Source of the DNA: Deltaproteobacteria bacterium
GTDB lineage: Bacteria > Desulfobacterota > Dissulfuribacteria > Dissulfuribacterales > QOAL01
NCBI GenBank assembly: GCA_027068235.1
Contig: JAMOUE010000077.1
Location: 1-14,738, forward strand
Reading direction: 5' to 3'
Length of the DNA: 14,738 nucleotides
The translations under genes and the position numbers were made by a program. The notes below the pieces were generated by a model. The model was given only the letters and a program-made list of their open reading frames with translations, searched no databases and had not been told where the DNA came from. How positions within the stretch are numbered: the stretch's first letter is position 1; each line of letters starts with the position of its first letter. Positions 1-6,727 of the stretch are shown piece by piece.

Positions 1-2
1 TT

Positions 3-551
3 AGCACCAAAGTGCCAGACAAGCTGCAAGAAGACAAGATTGGTTTTGTAATGGCGCCTTCTAAGGGTAGGCAGGTTATCTCTGAGGTGGCAAGACTTTT
101 GAGGATGGGAGAAGATCAACTTTCATGTATCCTTTTAGACGATGACGATAAGCAAGACGACCTTACCATCACACCTGATGAGCTTGCAGGTATGAAGGTC
201 CTTGTAGTAGAGGATGACAGAATCAATCAAAGGATAGTGGTAGACCTGCTAAAAAAGTTTGGAATAAAACCTGTTGTGGCCTCTACAGGAAAGGCTGCAT
301 CAAATGCAGTGAGAAAACGCAGGTTTCATGCAATCTTTATGGATATAAACCTGCCAGACACAGACGGATACAGACTTACAGAGGAGATTAGAAAAGTAGA
401 GGGGTATTCCGATGTGCCAATCATAGCACTTACTGCAAGCACCAAAAACAGGAGCATGTGCATGCAGGCTGGTATGAATTACTTTTTGTCAAAACCTTAC
501 AGCGAGACAAAACTTTTAAAAAGTCTTATAGCTACTAAGGGACGTATTTGA
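3..551 (+). CDS. C-terminal part of a receiver-domain protein, probably a hybrid sensor histidine kinase (5' end outside window)
   Basis: The frame is open to the left edge, so this is the 3' part of a longer gene; a GTG at 12 is probably an internal valine. The last ~120 residues form a CheY-like receiver domain that takes a phosphoryl group from a histidine kinase. Numbering from the GTG, the expected residues are present: acidic pair E67-D68-D69 in VLVVEDDRINQ, phospho-acceptor D111 in FMDINLPDTDGY, T141 in ALTAST, and K161 in the KP motif. About 60 residues precede the domain and resemble the end of another receiver domain (GFVMAPSKGRQ, with AP in place of KP), followed by an acidic linker (LLDDDDKQDD). 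A terminal receiver after such a segment is typical of hybrid kinases, but the kinase part is not visible. The stop lies 3 bp from the convergent pheA stop, with no terminator hairpin between them. Confidence 0.8.
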   Translation, partial: STKVPDKLQEDKIGFVMAPSKGRQVISEVARLLRMGEDQLSCILLDDDDKQDDLTITPDELAGMKVLVVEDDRINQRIVVDLLKKFGIKPVVASTGKAASNAVRKRRFHAIFMDINLPDTDGYRLTEEIRKVEGYSDVPIIALTASTKNRSMCMQAGMNYFLSKPYSETKLLKSLIATKGRI

Positions 552-554
552 GGT

Positions 555-1673
555 TTAACCTACATTTGCTGAGGCCTTATTAAGCCCTACTGGATAGGAG
601 CCGAGCCATTTCAAAAAGGTGCAACCGCTCCTTATTGCCTCAACGCCCTCCTTTACATGTTCATCTTCTATGTGGCCTGCTATATCCACATAAAAAAGAT
701 ACCGCCAAGGCTCATCTTTTACAGGACGCGACTGGATTTTGGTCAGATTTATACCCTTATGTGCAAGTGGCTCCAAGAGCCTGAATAATGAACCAGGTTT
801 GTCTTCCAGACTTAGAAGTAAAGATGTCTTGTCATGGCCACTTGGCCTGGGACACTCGTGGCCTAGAATAAGAAACCTGGTTGTGTTGCCTGCAAAGTCT
901 TCAATACTCTTTGCCACTGTATAGAGGTTGTAGGTTCTGGCAGCAAGAGGGCTTGCTATTGCTGCAACAGAAGGGTCTACAGCAGCCCATCTTGCAGCCT
1001 GGGCTGTACTTACCACCTCTTCAGTGGGCACAGCCGGCAAATTCCTTTGAAGCCATATCCTGCACTGAGCCAGTGCATGGGGATGGGATAGGATTCGTCT
1101 TATAGTGTCTATCCTGCCGCTTTTATTTATAAGGTCGTGGGAGATGGGCATATAGATCTCTCCGCACACCTTGATATCGTAATCGCAAAGTCCGTCCAGG
1201 GTGAGCGCCACAGTACCTTCAACAGAATTTTCCACAGGAACCACACCAAAGTCTATGCGTTTTCTCTCAACCTCCTCAAAGACCTCTTTTATATTTGATT
1301 CTGGAATAAACTCAGGTGCGTGTCCAAAAAACTCTGTGGCAGCCATGTGTGTAAAGGTGGTTTCAGGGCCGAGAAAACCTACACGAGCTGGCCTCTGGGC
1401 ATTTCTGCATGCAGATATTATCTCACTGAAAATGACCTGTAACCCTTCAGGTGGGAAGCGCCCCTTGTTGTACTCAAGAATGTGGTTTATCACCTCTCGT
1501 TCCCTAACAGGATCAAGGGGTTGAGCCAGGGATTTGGCCTTGGTGCGGCCAATCTCCTCGGCAACCTTTAACCGCTCTTGCAGAAGGGCCACCAAATCCC
1601 TATCGATTTCATCAATCCTCTTTCTAAGTTCAGTAAGTTTTTTGAGCTGTTCGTCATCAAGCCTTTGCATCAT
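555..1673 (-). CDS. pheA: bifunctional chorismate mutase / prephenate dehydratase (P-protein)
   Basis: This cytoplasmic enzyme converts chorismate to prephenate and then to phenylpyruvate, the committed branch to phenylalanine. The 372-residue length fits the P-protein family. Three domains are visible in order: an AroQ-type chorismate mutase helix bundle at ~8-92 (LRKRIDEIDRDLVALLQER), a prephenate dehydratase domain at ~97-272 beginning VGFLGPETTFTH and including the catalytic NTTRF motif (263-267), and an ACT domain at ~283-362 with DKPGSLFRLL and QSRP, close to the phenylalanine-binding GALV and ESRP motifs of this family. Feedback inhibition by phenylalanine is therefore expected (family knowledge). 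Two ATG codons stand side by side at the start; the first gives the stated end. The Shine-Dalgarno is weak, and the gene begins 6 bp after the merR-like stop, so coupled translation is likely. It is the last gene of the thrS-pheST operon. Confidence 0.96.
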   Translation of the reverse strand: MMQRLDDEQLKKLTELRKRIDEIDRDLVALLQERLKVAEEIGRTKAKSLAQPLDPVREREVINHILEYNKGRFPPEGLQVIFSEIISACRNAQRPARVGFLGPETTFTHMAATEFFGHAPEFIPESNIKEVFEEVERKRIDFGVVPVENSVEGTVALTLDGLCDYDIKVCGEIYMPISHDLINKSGRIDTIRRILSHPHALAQCRIWLQRNLPAVPTEEVVSTAQAARWAAVDPSVAAIASPLAARTYNLYTVAKSIEDFAGNTTRFLILGHECPRPSGHDKTSLLLSLEDKPGSLFRLLEPLAHKGINLTKIQSRPVKDEPWRYLFYVDIAGHIEDEHVKEGVEAIRSGCTFLKWLGSYPVGLNKASANVG

Positions 1674-1679
1674 AGTCTA

Positions 1680-2033
1680 TCACTTGTAATTCTTTGCAAG
1701 AATCCTTTGTATTTCTAATAACTCCTGGTAGATCTCCTGAAGCACCTGCTCCCGATTAGACACCTTTTTGCCCTGGCTGTCAGCACCGGGTTTTGAGAAT
1801 TCCCTCTGTATCTTTTTCTTGGCACCGGCAATAGTGTAGCCTTCTTCATATAGAAGTTCCTTTATCCTTTTCAGGATCTTTAGGTCTTGGCTACGATATA
1901 GACGTTGCCTAGATATCCTTCTAGGCTGAATCTGTTTAAACTGGCTCTCCCAGAACCGCAATACATGAGGCTCAACGCCTACGATTTCACTAACTTGACC
2001 TATTCGATAATATTTGCGGTCCTTTTTGAGCAT
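1680..2033 (-). CDS. MerR-family small DNA-binding protein downstream of ihfA
   Basis: This 117-residue protein has an N-terminal MerR-type winged helix-turn-helix at ~8-78: YYRIGQVSEIVGVEPHVLRFWESQF followed by the wing and QRLYRSQDLKILKRIKELLYEEGYTI. A short basic linker and a C-terminal helix (EIYQELLEIQRIL) follow, probably for dimerisation. There are no clustered cysteines and no effector domain, so it is not a typical metal or drug sensor. Small MerR-like genes directly after ihfA are common in delta-proteobacteria (from memory), but their targets are not generally known. The start ATG lies inside the 3' end of ihfA, a 44 bp overlap, and is supported by a good GAGG site four bases upstream. 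The role here is unknown; transcription regulation is likely from the fold. Confidence 0.88.
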   Translation of the reverse strand: MLKKDRKYYRIGQVSEIVGVEPHVLRFWESQFKQIQPRRISRQRLYRSQDLKILKRIKELLYEEGYTIAGAKKKIQREFSKPGADSQGKKVSNREQVLQEIYQELLEIQRILAKNYK

Positions 2034-2322
2034 TTACCCTCTTTTTCAATAAGGGACTTGGCCTGAAAGATACGGTTTTCCGTGCCGGAATCAAAATAGT
2101 CTCACCTGTAGTAGGATTTATACCCTTTCTAGATTTTTTTAAAAGGGGGGAAAAGGTACCAAATCGCACTATTTTTATAACTTCACCGCTGTTCAAGGCC
2201 TCCTCCATAACCTTGAACAGGCTATCCACCACCTTGGCAGTGGATCGCACTGAAAAACCCAGTTCTTCACTAATCTTGTGGGATAACTCCTGCTTGGTGA
2301 GAGCGCCCTTTTGGGATTTCAT
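1990..2322 (-). CDS. ihfA: integration host factor alpha subunit (IHF/HU family)
   Basis: This 110-residue nucleoid protein belongs to the HU/IHF family. It shows the dimerisation helices (LTKQELSHKISEELGFSVRSTAKVVDSLFKVMEEAL), the FGTF turn, and the beta-arm KSRKGINPTTGETILIPARKTV that inserts into the DNA minor groove, with the family proline in GINPTTGE, ending in the VSFRPSPLLKKRVN strand and helix. Placement directly after pheT, as in E. coli, argues for the alpha subunit of IHF rather than HU; IHF heterodimers bend DNA sharply at specific sites. The C-terminal tail (~15 residues) is a little longer than usual and is the part that overlaps the next gene. There is no Shine-Dalgarno before the ATG, and the pheT stop is only 6 bp upstream, so translation probably depends on ribosomes arriving from pheT. 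Confidence 0.92.
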   Translation of the reverse strand: MKSQKGALTKQELSHKISEELGFSVRSTAKVVDSLFKVMEEALNSGEVIKIVRFGTFSPLLKKSRKGINPTTGETILIPARKTVSFRPSPLLKKRVNAQKGPQILSNRSS

Positions 2323-2328
2323 GGTTAG

Positions 2329-4740
2329 TTAGCTTCTAAGACTGCCTTTAAATTCGCTCAGAATCGACTCCTGAAGGGGTGAATGGAGACGTTCAACATC
2401 TTCTTCAGAAAGGGTTCTATCTTTGGATCTGTAAACAAAGTGGATACCAAGAGACTTTTTACCCTTTGGCACCTGTTTACCCCTGTAGACATCAAATATG
2501 TAAAAACAGACTAGCTCTTCTATGCCACTTTTTTCAATAAATGCCAGGACATCTTGAGCCCTGACAGAATCATCAAGGATTATTGCAAGATCCCTTTCTA
2601 CTGATGGGAAACGATCAAGTGGAACAAAACGCTTTTGAGAAGAAGATGCCCTAGAAAGATTTTCCAGGGAAAGATCTGCCAAAAACACCTTTTGCGGGAT
2701 GTTGAATGACTTGGCAACTTCTTGTTTGACCTGGCCCACAGTCCCTATCAGCCCATCACCTACATGGATATCAAGCTGAGTACCATCTTCATAGAATGAC
2801 TCACAGAGAGATGACGGTGTGAAACTCGCTTTATTGCAGTTAAGGAGTGACAGTAGATTTTCTATAACGCCCTTCAAATCGAAAAAGTCTACCTCTTTAT
2901 CTGGCCAGGCCCATGACTCTGGAAACCTTTTACCCGTCATTGACAGGCAGCACCTTTGGTATTCTGCTGGTATTACACCTTCTCCTCTATCTATGAAGAC
3001 TGCACCAAGTTCAAAGATGGAAAGAGAAAGATTTCTCCTCCTTATATTTCTAGAGATTGTCGAAAGCATACAAGGAACAAGGGTTGTCCTCATAATCGAC
3101 TGGTCTTCAGCCAGTGGATTCATGAGTCTTACCGCCTTGCTCCTTTCATCTCCTTCTGGAAGATTGAGGGCTGCAAGTTCTTTAGGCCCTATAAAACTGT
3201 ATGAAATTATCTCACTCATTCCTTGGCTGGTAAGATGTTTTCTAACAGAATCCATAAAGGGCCTGAATGATTCGGGCCGTTGAACAATTAAGGTGGCCAC
3301 AGGCGACGCTGTTGGGATCTTTGCAAAACCGTGACACCTGGCAACCTCCTCAAGGATGTCTTCCTCTGCCTTGATATCGGCTCGAAAGGAGGGAGGAACG
3401 GCTTGAAATGTCTCCTGATCTATCTCCTCAACAGAAAATTCCAGTGCCTTTAATATCTTTGCCATCTCTGCAGCTGGAATTGTAGTACCAAGGAGACGAT
3501 TTATGCGTTCAGGCCTGTAGGTCACCTTTACAGGCTTAAAGGGCACAGGATTTTCATCCTTTACCCCTGAAAAGGTGCCACCTGCCAGCTCAAGAATGAG
3601 TTGACATGCCCTAAGGGCTGCCTTTTTCTGAATAAGAGGGTCAACACCACGCTCAAATCTGTATGAGGCCTCTGTAGGGAGCTTCAAGGCCTTTGCCGTG
3701 CGCCTTATACTTGAAGGTGCAAACCAGGCACTTTCTATGAGAACATTCCTGGTCTTTTCAGTAACCTCTGTATCAAAACCTCCCATAACGCCAGCCACTG
3801 CCACGGGTCTGTCCTTGTCACAGATGAGGAGCATACCTTCTAGAAGCTCGCGTTCTTTACCATCAAGGGTTGTTATCTTTTCCCCTTTTCTGGCCTGTCT
3901 CACCACAATGGCAGGACCTGCAAGAGTATCGAGATCAAAGGCATGAAGGGGCTGGCCAAGCTCCAAAAGCACATAGTTAGTCACATCGACTATGTTGTTT
4001 ATTGGCCGTACTCCACATGCAAGCAATCTCCTTGCAAGCCATCCTGGAGATGGGGCAACCTCGACCCCTTCAATGGCAGCGCCAACGTACCTGGTGCATA
4101 AATCTGGATCCTCTATGGAGATCTCTACTCCCTCAAGGGGTTGTGAGTCGTCCAGCTCGATTTCTGGAGGTTTGACCTTTGAATCAAAAATGGCAGCAGC
4201 TTCTCTGGCTACCCCTAATATGCTTAGACAATCTGGTCTGTTTGGTGTTATGCCGATCTCAAAAACCGTATCTTCTATCCCGGTAATCTCACCGATGCTT
4301 TGTCCTATCTTGGCATCTGGGAAACGAAGGGAAACATCAAATATGCCAGATGCATCACCTTCCAACAGGAGCTCACATTCAGAGGCAAGCATTCCACTAG
4401 ACTCCTTGCCATAGATTGTTGCCTCCTTGACCTCTTTGCCGTCTGGCATCTCAGTACCAGGCGGAACGTAAGCGGTAAGCATGCCTTCTTTGACATTTGG
4501 TGCGCCACAAACAACCTTGACCTCGCCGTCCTTGGTCTCAACAGTACAGAGAGAAATGTGTTTTTGCTCATCAAGGGTCTCTACCCTTGAAATCCTAGCA
4601 ACCTGGCTATTTACAAGCCACGGATAGGCTGGCTCTACAGCCTCTACTTCAAGACCAACTAAGGTTAAGGCATCGGCAAGCTCATTGTCATCTGCCTGAA
4701 CTGAAACAAGCTGTCTAAGCCATGATGAAGGAACAAGCAT
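2329..4740 (-). CDS. pheT: phenylalanine--tRNA ligase beta subunit
   Basis: This is the large subunit of the alpha2-beta2 phenylalanyl-tRNA synthetase. At 803 residues it matches the full-length bacterial form. Visible parts, in order: an N-terminal segment (MLVPSSWLRQLV), the EMAP/Trbp111-like tRNA-binding domain at ~44-150 (VVCGAPNVKEGM), the conserved GITPNRPDCLSILGVARE block at ~163-180, the B3/B4 editing domain at ~205-375, the B5 domain, a catalytic-like core, and a C-terminal FDX-ACB domain that binds the tRNA anticodon region (FPSVERDLAIILDDSV to the end). The editing domain removes mischarged tyrosine (family knowledge). The ATG start is 11 bp after the pheS stop; the likely ribosome site AGGT overlaps that stop. 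ihfA follows after 6 bp. Nothing is missing or broken. Confidence 0.98.
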   Translation of the reverse strand: MLVPSSWLRQLVSVQADDNELADALTLVGLEVEAVEPAYPWLVNSQVARISRVETLDEQKHISLCTVETKDGEVKVVCGAPNVKEGMLTAYVPPGTEMPDGKEVKEATIYGKESSGMLASECELLLEGDASGIFDVSLRFPDAKIGQSIGEITGIEDTVFEIGITPNRPDCLSILGVAREAAAIFDSKVKPPEIELDDSQPLEGVEISIEDPDLCTRYVGAAIEGVEVAPSPGWLARRLLACGVRPINNIVDVTNYVLLELGQPLHAFDLDTLAGPAIVVRQARKGEKITTLDGKERELLEGMLLICDKDRPVAVAGVMGGFDTEVTEKTRNVLIESAWFAPSSIRRTAKALKLPTEASYRFERGVDPLIQKKAALRACQLILELAGGTFSGVKDENPVPFKPVKVTYRPERINRLLGTTIPAAEMAKILKALEFSVEEIDQETFQAVPPSFRADIKAEEDILEEVARCHGFAKIPTASPVATLIVQRPESFRPFMDSVRKHLTSQGMSEIISYSFIGPKELAALNLPEGDERSKAVRLMNPLAEDQSIMRTTLVPCMLSTISRNIRRRNLSLSIFELGAVFIDRGEGVIPAEYQRCCLSMTGKRFPESWAWPDKEVDFFDLKGVIENLLSLLNCNKASFTPSSLCESFYEDGTQLDIHVGDGLIGTVGQVKQEVAKSFNIPQKVFLADLSLENLSRASSSQKRFVPLDRFPSVERDLAIILDDSVRAQDVLAFIEKSGIEELVCFYIFDVYRGKQVPKGKKSLGIHFVYRSKDRTLSEEDVERLHSPLQESILSEFKGSLRS

Positions 4741-4751
4741 CTTTAAGTTAC

Positions 4752-5762
4752 CTAAAACTGACTGAGAAATCTCATATCGTTGTCATAAAACAGGCGGATA
4801 TCGTTAATCCCGTACTTCAGCATGGCGATCCTCTCAATACCCAGACCAAATGCAAAGCCACTGTACTTCTCAGGATCAATGCCAACATGCCTGAAGACCG
4901 CAGGATGAACCAAACCTGCACCAAGAACCTCCAGCCATCCAGTATGGGAGCAGACCCTGCACCCTTCTCCCCTGCACATGACGCACTGTATATCAATTTC
5001 AGCACTTGGTTCAGTAAAAGGGAAAAAGCTTGGTCTGAATCTCACCTTGGTATCTCGATGAAAGATCTCCTGGGCAAAATGGGTAAGTATTCCCTTTAAA
5101 TGAGCAAAGGAGACGTTTTCATCAACCATCAGGCCTTCCACCTGATGAAACATAGGGGTATGTGTAATGTCAGAATCACACCTATACACCTTTCCAGGAG
5201 CGATAATCCGTATTGGAGGCCTCATTTGCTCCATAGTGCGTATCTGGATGGGAGATGTGTGGGTACGCAGTAACACCTTGTTGTCAACGTAAAAGGTGTC
5301 CTGCATATCCCTTGCAGGATGATCTGGAGGAATATTCAATGCCTCAAAATTGTAAAAATCAAGCTCTATCTCTGGCCCTTGTGCCGCAGAAAATCCAAGC
5401 TTTTCAAAAACCGAGCAGACTTCATCCAAAATCTGTGTGATGGGGTGGCTATGCCCAAGCGGCAGAGCCCTTCCAGGCAGGGTTGGATCAAACCCTTTTA
5501 TCAGCCTTGGGCCCGCTGACTTTTCAAGGGCTTTGAGACGCTCCTTAATGGCCTTTTCGATCTTGACCTTGACCTGATTGGCCAGCTTGCCAATCTTTGG
5601 ACGCTCTTCTTTGGGAAGGGTTCCAAGGCCCTTCAAGATGGAGGTGAGGACCCCTTTACGCCCAAGATACCTGACCTTTAAACCCTCAATGGCCTCCTTA
5701 TCTTGGGCCTTTTCTATCGCTTCAAGGGCCTCCCCCTCAATGGACCTGAGCCGGTCTTCCAT
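4752..5762 (-). CDS. pheS: phenylalanine--tRNA ligase alpha subunit
   Basis: This is the catalytic alpha subunit of phenylalanyl-tRNA synthetase, 336 residues, of normal length. The N-terminal ~90 residues form the coiled-coil that contacts tRNA. The class II core follows: motif 1 region at ~105-135, motif 2 around VYRCDSDITHTPMFHQVEG (192-210), and motif 3 in FGLGIERIAMLKYG (305-318). A cysteine group (C260, C263, C268, C271 in QCVMCRGEGCRVCSHTGW) resembles one seen in many bacterial PheS proteins. The gene follows rplT by 23 bp, so the space E. coli uses for the pheM leader peptide and attenuator is absent, and Phe-dependent attenuation at that point is excluded here. The Shine-Dalgarno is weak. 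The length and N-terminus support the ATG start. Confidence 0.98.
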   Translation of the reverse strand: MEDRLRSIEGEALEAIEKAQDKEAIEGLKVRYLGRKGVLTSILKGLGTLPKEERPKIGKLANQVKVKIEKAIKERLKALEKSAGPRLIKGFDPTLPGRALPLGHSHPITQILDEVCSVFEKLGFSAAQGPEIELDFYNFEALNIPPDHPARDMQDTFYVDNKVLLRTHTSPIQIRTMEQMRPPIRIIAPGKVYRCDSDITHTPMFHQVEGLMVDENVSFAHLKGILTHFAQEIFHRDTKVRFRPSFFPFTEPSAEIDIQCVMCRGEGCRVCSHTGWLEVLGAGLVHPAVFRHVGIDPEKYSGFAFGLGIERIAMLKYGINDIRLFYDNDMRFLSQF

Positions 5763-5785
5763 AGCTTTGAATACGGCCTTGTTTA

Positions 5786-6139
5786 TTAAAGAGCGGCCTT
5801 TGCCTTCTCCACCAGAGCAGAAAAGGCATTTGGCTGGGTCACAGCAAGATCAGCCAATATCTTTCTGTCAACACCTACCTTGGCCTTGGCAAGACCTCCA
5901 ATAAACTTACTGTAAGAAATATCGTTTAGTCGGCAGGCTGCATTTATCCTGGTAATCCAAAGCCTTCTGAAAGAACGCTTTTTGGCACGCCTGTCACGGT
6001 AGGCGTAACAAAGGGCCTTTTCAACACTATCCTTTGCCTGACGATAGCAGCGACTTCTGGCCCCACGAAAACCCTTTGCCAGCTTGAGTAGCTTTTTTCT
6101 GCGGCGCCTGGCCTTAAAACCTCTCTTTACCCTTGGCAT
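5786..6139 (-). CDS. rplT: 50S ribosomal protein L20
   Basis: This 117-residue protein matches L20 from end to end: a very basic N-terminal helix (MPRVKRGFKARRRRKKLLKLAKGFRGARS) that threads into 23S rRNA, then a globular half containing RDRRAKKRSFRRLWITRINAA and the C-terminal VGVDRKILADLA. L20 is needed early in 50S assembly. In E. coli and Bacillus its C-terminal half also represses its own operon by binding mRNA (established for those species). The ATG has a good AGGAG site (complement of 6148-6152) at 8 bases. An unusual 239 bp spacer separates it from rpmI upstream; these two genes are normally nearly adjacent. Confidence 0.98.
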   Translation of the reverse strand: MPRVKRGFKARRRRKKLLKLAKGFRGARSRCYRQAKDSVEKALCYAYRDRRAKKRSFRRLWITRINAACRLNDISYSKFIGGLAKAKVGVDRKILADLAVTQPNAFSALVEKAKAAL

Positions 6140-6165
6140 TTGTAATACTCCTATTAATTAAAAAA

Positions 6166-6185
6166 ATTAAACTTTATTAAACTTT
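6166..6185. repeat. tandem 10 bp AT-rich repeat, two copies
   Basis: The + strand reads ATTAAACTTT twice in direct succession (6166-6175 and 6176-6185), inside an AT-rich tract. The 10 bp period matches one helical turn, so it could be curved DNA or part of a promoter. It may equally be chance in AT-rich sequence. Confidence 0.5.
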
Positions 6186-6205
6186 AAAAAATTTCTAAAA
6201 ATCAA
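6176..6205 (-). promoter_or_regulatory. candidate weak sigma70-type promoter for rplT
   Basis: On the minus strand TTGATT (6205-6200) is followed after 18 bp by TTTAAT (6181-6176), matching 4/6 and 5/6 of the usual -35 and -10. A start near 6169 would place the rplT ribosome site about 20 bases downstream. AT-rich sequence makes such matches common, so this is weak. Confidence 0.22.
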
Positions 6206-6264
6206 CATCGTATGTGGGAGCATCTTCCGGCAAGATCGCCAGTTACAACATATTTGTCATCCAC
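6202..6264 (-). CDS. possible 20-codon small ORF in the rplT leader (speculative)
   Basis: A GTG at 6264-6262 is preceded six bases upstream by GGGAG and opens 20 codons (beginning VDDKYVVTGDLAGR) ending at TGA 6204-6202. The frame stays open for 12 further codons upstream, back to a TAA, but without a standard start. The peptide contains two cysteines and a histidine near its end. The GGGAG site lies in the left arm of the GGGAGCA/TGCTCCC pair, so folding would hide it. The ORF is short enough to occur by chance, and I recognise no family. Confidence 0.15.
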   Translation of the reverse strand: MDDKYVVTGDLAGRCSHIRC

Positions 6265-6378
6265 CTTGTGCTCCCTGTAATAAACTTTTAATGAAGATAG
6301 CCTAGTCTTTTAGGAACACCAGCCCTGTCACTAGTTTACAACGTACTTTTGCAAGACTAGCCACAGAGGCAGTGAACA

Positions 6379-6576
6379 TCAGGAGTAAGGCAGCATACGC
6401 TTGACATGGTCGAGCATCGCCTCTGAAACTACCCTGTCCTTTTTCATGTATCTTTTACGCTTTCTGCTCTTTTTTGTCAGAATATGGCTGTGACCAGGCC
6501 TATTAAATACAAACTTGCCTGAACCGGTCTTCTTGAACCGTTTGGCCGCAGCCCTCTTTGTCTTTAATTTTGGCAT
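6379..6576 (-). CDS. rpmI: 50S ribosomal protein L35
   Basis: This 65-residue protein is L35 over its full length: MPKLKTKRAAAKRFKKTGSGK, then the conserved HSHILTKKSRKRKR core, ending in VKRMLPYS. It is a small, highly basic 50S protein bound to 23S rRNA. The ATG start has a GGGGA site seven bases upstream. It sits between infC and rplT as in most bacteria, but both flanking spacers (151 bp before, 239 bp after) are long compared with the usual tight infC-rpmI-rplT cluster. Confidence 0.97.
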   Translation of the reverse strand: MPKLKTKRAAAKRFKKTGSGKFVFNRPGHSHILTKKSRKRKRYMKKDRVVSEAMLDHVKRMLPYS

Positions 6577-6727
6577 GATAAAGTCCCCGCTTATAATAAA
6601 AATTTAGGCACAAACGGCATTATTTAACCTCAAACGCCTGTAAGGTCAACGTCTAAAATCAAAAACAGATTGGCCCTCCCCTGTAAAGAGGCACAAATAC
6701 AGAAGAGAACCCAATTTTACAAGATGG
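6577..6727 (-). other. infC-rpmI spacer with a possible hairpin
   Basis: This 151 bp region carries no gene. On the minus strand one modest stem can be drawn: TGACCT pairs with AGGTTA (6648-6643 with 6630-6625; one G-U pair) around a 12-base loop. A wider AGGC/GCCT pairing can also be drawn. No U-run follows, so it is not a terminator. In E. coli the L20 translational operator lies in this part of the operon (established), which gives the region its interest; a match cannot be shown by eye. Confidence 0.25.

Larger units (their letters stand above)
6140..6378 (-). other. long rpmI-rplT spacer with inverted repeats, candidate L20 leader RNA
   Basis: This 239 bp stretch has no clear gene. Read on the minus strand it holds, in order: a long-range 8 bp stem CTAGTCTT/AAGACTAG (6353-6360 with 6302-6309), a local hairpin CCTA-N6-TAGG (6314-6301) sharing bases with that stem, a 7 bp pair GGGAGCA/TGCTCCC (6269-6275 with 6216-6222), and a T/A-rich tract next to rplT. 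The overlap of the first two pairings makes them mutually exclusive. No terminator with a U-run follows either stem, so transcription through the spacer seems possible. A leader for L20 autoregulation is an inference from position; I cannot recognise a specific L20 binding motif. Confidence 0.4.

Noticed and set aside
551..561. Palindrome AGGTT-T-AACCT between the receiver gene and pheA as a shared terminator
   Set aside because: The arms are 5 bp around a single base, so no hairpin can form, and no U-run follows.
739..1524. Plus-strand open frames opposite pheA
   Set aside because: They lie antisense to a full-length conserved gene and show no recognisable protein family.
5763..5785. A pheM-type leader peptide and attenuator between rplT and pheS
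   Set aside because: Only 23 bp separate the genes; there is no room for a leader peptide or hairpin.
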